Of a stretch of DNA of 64,000 bases, positions 59,575 to 64,000 are shown piece after piece. The number at the start of each line of letters is the position of its first letter. The stretch's first letter is position 1. The notes beneath the pieces are model-generated. The model saw only the letters and a program-made list of their open reading frames with translations, did no database searches and was not told the DNA's origin. Position numbers and translations under genes: made by a program. The stretch covers positions 1 to 64,000 of the forward strand of contig DASXKN010000020.1 of NCBI GenBank assembly GCA_036496805.1, in the 5' to 3' direction. The DNA is from SZAS-103 sp036496805. GTDB lineage: Bacteria > Pseudomonadota > Gammaproteobacteria > Xanthomonadales > Xanthomonadaceae.

Positions 59575-61518
59575 ATGAACATCTCGCGTGGCCGACCGCT
59601 CAAGGACGCGTCCGCCGAGGCCGCGCTGTTCGGCGCGCGCGCCTTGCAGGGCTTCTGCATGATCGCCGCCTGCCTGCTGTTGCTGGGCGGCTGGTATTTC
59701 CGCATGCAGGTGCTCGACTACGAGCAGTACAAGAGCAAGGCCGAGGCCAACCGCATCAAGCTGCGGCCGATCGTGCCGGCGCGCGGACTGATCTTCGACC
59801 GCAACGGCAAGCTGCTCGCCGACAACGTCCAGGCGTGGCGGATCGAGGTCACGCCCGACGACGTGCCCGACCTCAAGGATACGCTGGCGCGCCTGGGCAC
59901 GATCATCCCTTTGTCCGACGACGACCTCGCCAGCTTCGACAAGCTGCGCCGTGCCAGCCGCGGCTTTCGCGCGGTGCCGCTGAAGCTGGGCCTGGGCGAG
60001 GCCGAGGTCGCGCGCTTCGCCATCGACCGCCACCTGTTCCCCGGCGTGGATGTCGCGCCCTACCTCACCCGCCGCTATCCCTGCGGCGACCTGTTCGCGC
60101 ACGTGCTCGGCTACGTCGGCCGCGTCGACGCCGACGACATCGCCCGGCTCGGCGACAGCCGCTACGCGGTGCTCAGCCAGGTCGGCAAGTCCGGGCTCGA
60201 GCGCTATTACGAGGATCGCCTGCGCGGCCAGATCGGCTACGAGCAGGTCGAGGCCAATGTCGAAGGCCGGCCGCTGCGCGTGCTCGGCCGCATTCCCGCG
60301 CGACCCGGTTCCGACCTGCGGCTGTCGATCGACGCCGGCCTGCAGCGCACCCTCGTCGAGGCCTTCGGCCATTACGACGGCGCCGCGGTGGTGGTCGATC
60401 CGCGCAACGGCGAAGTGCTGGCGATGGCGAGCCTGCCCGCGTTCGATCCCAATGGCTTCGTCAACGGCATCTCGCACGCCGACTACGACGCGCTGGTGGA
60501 GAACATCTCGCGGCCGTTGTTCAACCGCGTGCTGGTCGGGGGCACCCTGCCGGGTTCGACGATCAAGCCCTTCGTCGCGCTGGCCGGCCTCGAATCGGGC
60601 GTGCGCCGCGCGGACGACCGCATCTTCTCCACCGGCGAATTCCACATCCCCGGCCAGAAGCGCGGCTACCGCGATGCCGAGGCCGGCGGCGCGGGCTGGG
60701 TCGACCTGCGCCGTTCGATCGCGCTGTCGGTGAACACCTACTACTACAAGCTCGCGATGGACATGGGGATCGAGCGCTTCGACGATTACATGCGCCGCTA
60801 CGGCTTCGGCGCGAAGACCGGCATCGACCTGTCCGGCGAGAGCATCGGCGTGATCCCCTCGCCGGAATGGAAGCGCGAGCGCTTCCCGAAAAGCCCGGAC
60901 TGGTTCCTCGGCGAGACCATCATCGCCGGCATCGGCCAGGGCTACTGGATCGTCACGCCGCTGCAGCTCGCGCAGGGCGTGTCGGCGCTGGCAGCCGACG
61001 GCGTGCGCCACCCGCTCCACCTCGTTCGCGAGACGCGCGATGGCTTCACCGCGCCCTGGGTGGCGATGCCGCTCGCGGCCGCCACCAGTTTCGGCGCAAG
61101 CCCAGAACATCTCGCAGCCGTTCGCGACGGCATGATCCAGGTCACCCAGATCGGCACCGCCAAGGCGATCGGCGAGCATGCGCAGTACCTGATCGCCGGC
61201 AAGACCGGCACCGCGCAGCGCGTCGGCCGCAAGGGCAACATCAGCCTCGACCCGCGCGCGCTGCCGGTGAACCTGCGCCATCAATCATTGTTCATCGCCT
61301 ACGCACCGGCGAACGCGCCGACGATCGCGATTGCGGTGGTGGTCGAACACGGCGGATACGGCGCGACCGCGGCCGCGCCGATCGCGAAAACCGTGCTCGA
61401 TGCCTGGCTGCTCAAGCGCTCGCCCGAACAGGTCGCCAACGATCTTGCGCATGCGAAACCCGCGGCCGCGCCGGACGCGCCCGACGACGACGTGCCGGCG
61501 GAAGACCCATCGCCATGA
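59575..61518 (+). CDS. mrdA: Penicillin-binding protein 2, elongasome transpeptidase
   Basis: A 647-residue class B PBP that cross-links peptidoglycan during elongation and pairs with RodA. One N-terminal helix (GFCMIAACLLLLGGWYF) is followed by the pedestal domain (about 60-220) and the transpeptidase domain. Its motifs are SxxK in GSTIKPFVAL (nucleophile Ser), SVN in ALSVNTYYYK and KTG in AGKTGTAQRVG. Length is close to the usual 630. The C-terminal tail is Ala/Pro/Asp-rich. Confidence 0.97.
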   Translation: MNISRGRPLKDASAEAALFGARALQGFCMIAACLLLLGGWYFRMQVLDYEQYKSKAEANRIKLRPIVPARGLIFDRNGKLLADNVQAWRIEVTPDDVPDLKDTLARLGTIIPLSDDDLASFDKLRRASRGFRAVPLKLGLGEAEVARFAIDRHLFPGVDVAPYLTRRYPCGDLFAHVLGYVGRVDADDIARLGDSRYAVLSQVGKSGLERYYEDRLRGQIGYEQVEANVEGRPLRVLGRIPARPGSDLRLSIDAGLQRTLVEAFGHYDGAAVVVDPRNGEVLAMASLPAFDPNGFVNGISHADYDALVENISRPLFNRVLVGGTLPGSTIKPFVALAGLESGVRRADDRIFSTGEFHIPGQKRGYRDAEAGGAGWVDLRRSIALSVNTYYYKLAMDMGIERFDDYMRRYGFGAKTGIDLSGESIGVIPSPEWKRERFPKSPDWFLGETIIAGIGQGYWIVTPLQLAQGVSALAADGVRHPLHLVRETRDGFTAPWVAMPLAAATSFGASPEHLAAVRDGMIQVTQIGTAKAIGEHAQYLIAGKTGTAQRVGRKGNISLDPRALPVNLRHQSLFIAYAPANAPTIAIAVVVEHGGYGATAAAPIAKTVLDAWLLKRSPEQVANDLAHAKPAAAPDAPDDDVPAEDPSP

Positions 61519-61531
61519 ACCCTTTCCTTCG

Positions 61532-62644
61532 ATGAACGCGATCCTGCACTGGGCGCGCGGCCTCGGCCGGCGCTTCGCCGACACCATCGATATCCCGCTG
61601 CTGCTCGCGCTGGTGGCGGTGATGACGATCAGCCTGTTCGTCCTCCACAGCGCCGCCGGCGGCGACATGCGGATGGTGGTCGCGCAGGGCGCGCGCTACC
61701 TCGCCGGCCTCGTGGTGCTGTTCGTGTTCGCGCAGGTTTCGCCGGCGAAGCTGCGCGCGTGGACGCCGTGGCTGTTCATGGTCACGCTCGGCATCCTGCT
61801 GCTCGTTCCGCTGATCGGAACAGGACAAAGCGCGCGCTCGTGGATCAACCTCGGCGTGTTCTACCTGCAGCCTTCCGAGCTGCTCAAGCTGACCGTGCCG
61901 ATGATGGTCGCCTGGTACCTGCAGCGCGAGCCGCTGCCGCCGGGCTGGAAATCGCTGGGTGTGTGCCTGGCGATCATCGGGGTGCCGAGCATGCTGATCG
62001 TGATCCAGCCGGCCTTCGGCACCGGCGTGCTGGTCGCGGCCAGCGGCGTGTTCGCGCTGTTCCTCGCCGGCCTGTCGTGGTGGCGGATCGGCATGTTTGC
62101 CGGCGCCGGCGCGGCGACGGCGCCGCTGGTGTGGTTCTTCGTCCTGCACGACTTCCAGCGCGAGCGCCTGTTCAACTTCCTCGACCCCGAGCACGACCCG
62201 CGCGGCAGCGGCTGGAATATCATCCAGTCCAAGATCGCGGTCGGCTCCGGCGGCCTGCTCGGCAAGGGCTGGGGCCACGGCACCCAGGCCCACCTGGACT
62301 TCCTTCCCGAGCACACCACCGACTTCATCTTCGCGGTGCTCTCGGAGGAATTCGGCTGGATCGGCGTGTGCACGGTGCTGGCGCTGTACCTGTTCATCGT
62401 CGGCCGCTGCCTGTGGATCGCCGCGCAGGGCCGCGAGACCTACGCGCGGGTGCTCGCCGGATCGCTGGCGATGACCTTCTTCGTCTACGCGATGGTCAAT
62501 GGCGGCATGGTCGCCGGCCTGCTGCCCGTGGTCGGCGTGCCGATGCCGCTGCTCAGCTACGGCGGCACCTCGGCGGTGTCCCTGCTGGCCGGCTTCGGCA
62601 TCGTGATGTCGGTGTTCGCGCACCGGCGGATGATGGGACCGTGA
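61532..62644 (+). CDS. rodA: Peptidoglycan glycosyltransferase RodA (SEDS)
   Basis: A 370-residue polytopic protein (ten helices) that polymerises lipid II. SEDS motifs: ARSWINLGVFYLQPSELLKL, the conserved QSKIAVGSGGLLGKGWGHGTQ loop (start shown: QSKIAVGSGGLLGKGWG), FLPEHTTDFIFAVLSEEFG with the catalytic Asp, and PMPLLSYGGTS near the end. It is 13 bp after mrdA. A weak hairpin (AGATG/CATCT followed by TTT, 62698-62720) could end the operon. Confidence 0.97.
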   Translation: MNAILHWARGLGRRFADTIDIPLLLALVAVMTISLFVLHSAAGGDMRMVVAQGARYLAGLVVLFVFAQVSPAKLRAWTPWLFMVTLGILLLVPLIGTGQSARSWINLGVFYLQPSELLKLTVPMMVAWYLQREPLPPGWKSLGVCLAIIGVPSMLIVIQPAFGTGVLVAASGVFALFLAGLSWWRIGMFAGAGAATAPLVWFFVLHDFQRERLFNFLDPEHDPRGSGWNIIQSKIAVGSGGLLGKGWGHGTQAHLDFLPEHTTDFIFAVLSEEFGWIGVCTVLALYLFIVGRCLWIAAQGRETYARVLAGSLAMTFFVYAMVNGGMVAGLLPVVGVPMPLLSYGGTSAVSLLAGFGIVMSVFAHRRMMGP

Positions 62645-62735
62645 GGCGCGCGGACACCGGCGGACCGATGCGCGATGCCGGTCGCGGTCTTTCCGGAAGA
62701 TGGAATTACCGTCATCTTTTCCGGCCCGAATCGCG

Positions 62736-62744
62736 TGCTAGATT
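62736..62744 (+). promoter_or_regulatory. Candidate extended -10 promoter of mltB (possible leaderless transcript)
   Basis: TGCTAGATT (TGn plus TAGATT) ends six bases before ATG 62751. No -35 and no Shine-Dalgarno sequence are visible. The arrangement repeats that seen before ubiE and lptM. Confidence 0.4.
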
Positions 62745-62750
62745 TCCCTC

Positions 62751-63803
62751 ATGACGAACCGCGCCCTCCGATCCGCCAAGCCGCGCCACGGATTGCTCGC
62801 CGTGGTGCTGGCCTGCGTGCTGCTGGCGGCGCCATCGATGGGCGCGGTCGAGCCGTCGCCGCCGGCCGACCTGGGCGCGTTCGCGCAGCAGGCCGCGAAG
62901 ACCTACAACCTGGATCCGAAGGACGTCCTCGCCATGCTCGCGCAGGCGCGCTACCGCCAGAGCACGGTCGACGCGATGGCGCGACCAGCCGAGTCGGTGA
63001 AAGCGTGGAAGGACTATCGCCCGATCTTCGTCACCCCGCGCCGCATCGCCGCCGGCCGCGCCTTCCTCGGCGCGCACCGCAAGGAACTGATGAAGGTGCA
63101 GGACGAGACCGGCGTTCCCGCCGAGCTGGTCTGCGCGATCATCGGCGTGGAAACCGGCTACGGCGGCAACACCGGCAGCTATCGCGTGCTGGATGCGCTC
63201 TACACGCTGGCGTTCTGGTATCCGCGCAGCGGCGATCCTGCCAAGGCACAGCACGAAACCGATCGCCAGGCTTTCTTCCGCGACCAGCTCGCGCAGTTGT
63301 TCGCGCTGGCGAAGGAACAGCATTTCACCGTCACCGGCCTGACCGGCAGCTACGCCGGCGCGATGGGCTGGGGCCAGTTCATGCCGTCGAGCTACCGCCA
63401 GTACGCGAAGGACGGCGACGGCGACGGCCGGATCGACCTGTTCGGCGGTTCGATGCCCGACCTGTTCGCCTCGGTCGCCAACTACTTCGTCGCCAACGGC
63501 TGGCAGAAAGGCGAGCCGGTCACCGCGCGCGCGGTGCACGATCCTTCGACGATCGCCTTCGCGCCCGACGACTTCACGCCCAGGTACACGCTCGCCGAGC
63601 TCGAGCAGAAGGGCTACAAGCCCAAGGTATCGCTGGGCCGTTCGATCAACGGCTCGCTGCTCTCGCTCGACGGGCCGAATGGCACCGAGGACTGGATCGT
63701 GTTCGGCAACTTCTACGCGATCACCCGCTACAACCGCTCGCCCATGTACGCGATGGCCGTGTACCAGCTCGCCGAGGCGATCGCCGGAAAGGAGGAGCCG
63801 TGA
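62751..63803 (+). CDS. mltB: Membrane-bound/periplasmic lytic murein transglycosylase B
   Basis: A 350-residue exported enzyme that cleaves peptidoglycan to 1,6-anhydro-muropeptides. The signal peptide (LLAVVLACVLLAAPSMGAV) is followed by the SLT-type domain with catalytic Glu in IIGVETGYGGNTG and the downstream GSYAGAMGWGQFMPSSY. A Cys in the signal region (LACVLL) does not fit a lipobox well, so it may be soluble. The place after rodA is conserved. rlpA would be expected next, beyond the window. Confidence 0.93.
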   Translation: MTNRALRSAKPRHGLLAVVLACVLLAAPSMGAVEPSPPADLGAFAQQAAKTYNLDPKDVLAMLAQARYRQSTVDAMARPAESVKAWKDYRPIFVTPRRIAAGRAFLGAHRKELMKVQDETGVPAELVCAIIGVETGYGGNTGSYRVLDALYTLAFWYPRSGDPAKAQHETDRQAFFRDQLAQLFALAKEQHFTVTGLTGSYAGAMGWGQFMPSSYRQYAKDGDGDGRIDLFGGSMPDLFASVANYFVANGWQKGEPVTARAVHDPSTIAFAPDDFTPRYTLAELEQKGYKPKVSLGRSINGSLLSLDGPNGTEDWIVFGNFYAITRYNRSPMYAMAVYQLAEAIAGKEEP

Positions 63804-63940
63804 ACGCGTTCACGGCTCCGGTGGCGCAGGGAGGCGCCACGCGCATCCGATCGCGCCAGCGATCGGATGACGAGAGCCGGGTCCGGACATGCGCCGGACT
63901 CGGCGAGTCCGCATGCGTCCGGGGACGGACGCGTGCGGAC
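63794..63940. repeat. Five consecutive hairpins after mltB
   Basis: Back-to-back inverted repeats fill 147 bp. The first is a perfect 26-bp palindrome over the mltB stop (63794-63819). The second is GTGGCGC/GCGCCAC (63821-63840). The third is CATCCGATCGC/GCGATCGGATG with a GCCA loop (63844-63869). The fourth is GCCGGGTCCGG/CCGGACTCGGC (63876-63904), with one G-T pair. The fifth is GTCCGCATGCGTCC/GGACGCGTGCGGAC (63907-63940), with one G-T pair. No T-run follows. No gene was recognised from 63804 to the window end. Confidence 0.85.
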
Positions 63941-64000
63941 CGATAAGGATCGAAACGCGACGCCATGACAGCGTCGCCGTCCATCACAATCCGATTCACC

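Overview
The window is a GC-rich chromosomal segment (roughly 70% G+C by eye) from a gammaproteobacterium, most likely of the Xanthomonadales/Lysobacterales (Xanthomonas, Lysobacter, Rhodanobacter, Dokdonella relatives). This rests on the gene orders lptM-dapF-DUF484-xerC, algR-hemC and mreBCD-mrdA-rodA-mltB, on rpoD with a large non-conserved region, and on three families of intergenic palindromic repeats typical of such genomes. Almost everything looks like ordinary chromosome. Base composition drops clearly at only one gene, the SIR2-like gene at 34387-35292.

Layout. 1-5.5 kb: a repeat array, a GT39 membrane glycosyltransferase, and a minus-strand lipid A/LPS-core operon (lpxL, two GT2 glycosyltransferases, a YrbL-like kinase). 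5.7-8.3 kb: dtd and rpoD. 8.3-14.3 kb: a tRNA-Ile2(CAU) gene split by a self-splicing group I intron, then a secreted S53 (sedolisin) peptidase and a Ser/Thr kinase with TPR repeats; a partial copy of the tRNA 3' end lies just beyond the kinase, so this stretch may be an old tRNA-targeted insertion. 14.3-22.8 kb: a GspE/PilB-type ATPase carrying an extra receiver-like domain, a MASE1-GGDEF-EAL protein, and a divergent pgaBCD operon for poly-N-acetylglucosamine made without pgaA. 22.9-25.4 kb: an esterase, algR and hemC.

25.5-33.1 kb: a minus-strand molybdo-enzyme operon, best read as a cytoplasmic sulfite dehydrogenase of the SoeABC type, with an SLC13/RCK transporter and a DsbA-fold isomerase between the subunit genes. 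Two subunits carry chromosomal repeat DNA inserted in frame: a 27-bp tandem array in soeA and a palindromic element in soeB. 33.4-35.8 kb: a WYL regulator, the low-GC SIR2-like gene and a small membrane protein. 35.8-38.8 kb: lptM-dapF-DUF484-xerC, coupled by ATGA overlaps in its first part.

38.8-50.7 kb: small, mostly unrecognised membrane proteins, an ECF sigma factor with a possible membrane partner, a histone H1-like protein, a three-gene phospholipid-synthesis set (CDP-alcohol transferase, PlsC, CdsA), a lipoprotein gene broken by a 7-bp triplication, a diguanylate cyclase, an AIM24 protein and DUF3297. 50.8-56.6 kb: ubiE, an M1 aminopeptidase lipoprotein, an alpha/beta hydrolase, a lipoprotein and a PfkB-family kinase. 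56.9-63.8 kb: the rod-shape/elongasome operon mreB-mreC-mreD-mrdA-rodA and mltB, followed by five back-to-back hairpins.

How the genes connect: c-di-GMP enzymes (16438-18738, 47688-48839) could control the PgaCD synthase; envelope construction dominates (LPS core, phospholipids, peptidoglycan elongation, LptM). The strongest unusual signals are the group I intron in tRNA-Ile2, the two in-frame repeat insertions in one enzyme complex, the low-GC SIR2-like gene, the possible tRNA-bounded island, and the 7-bp repeat that breaks a gene.
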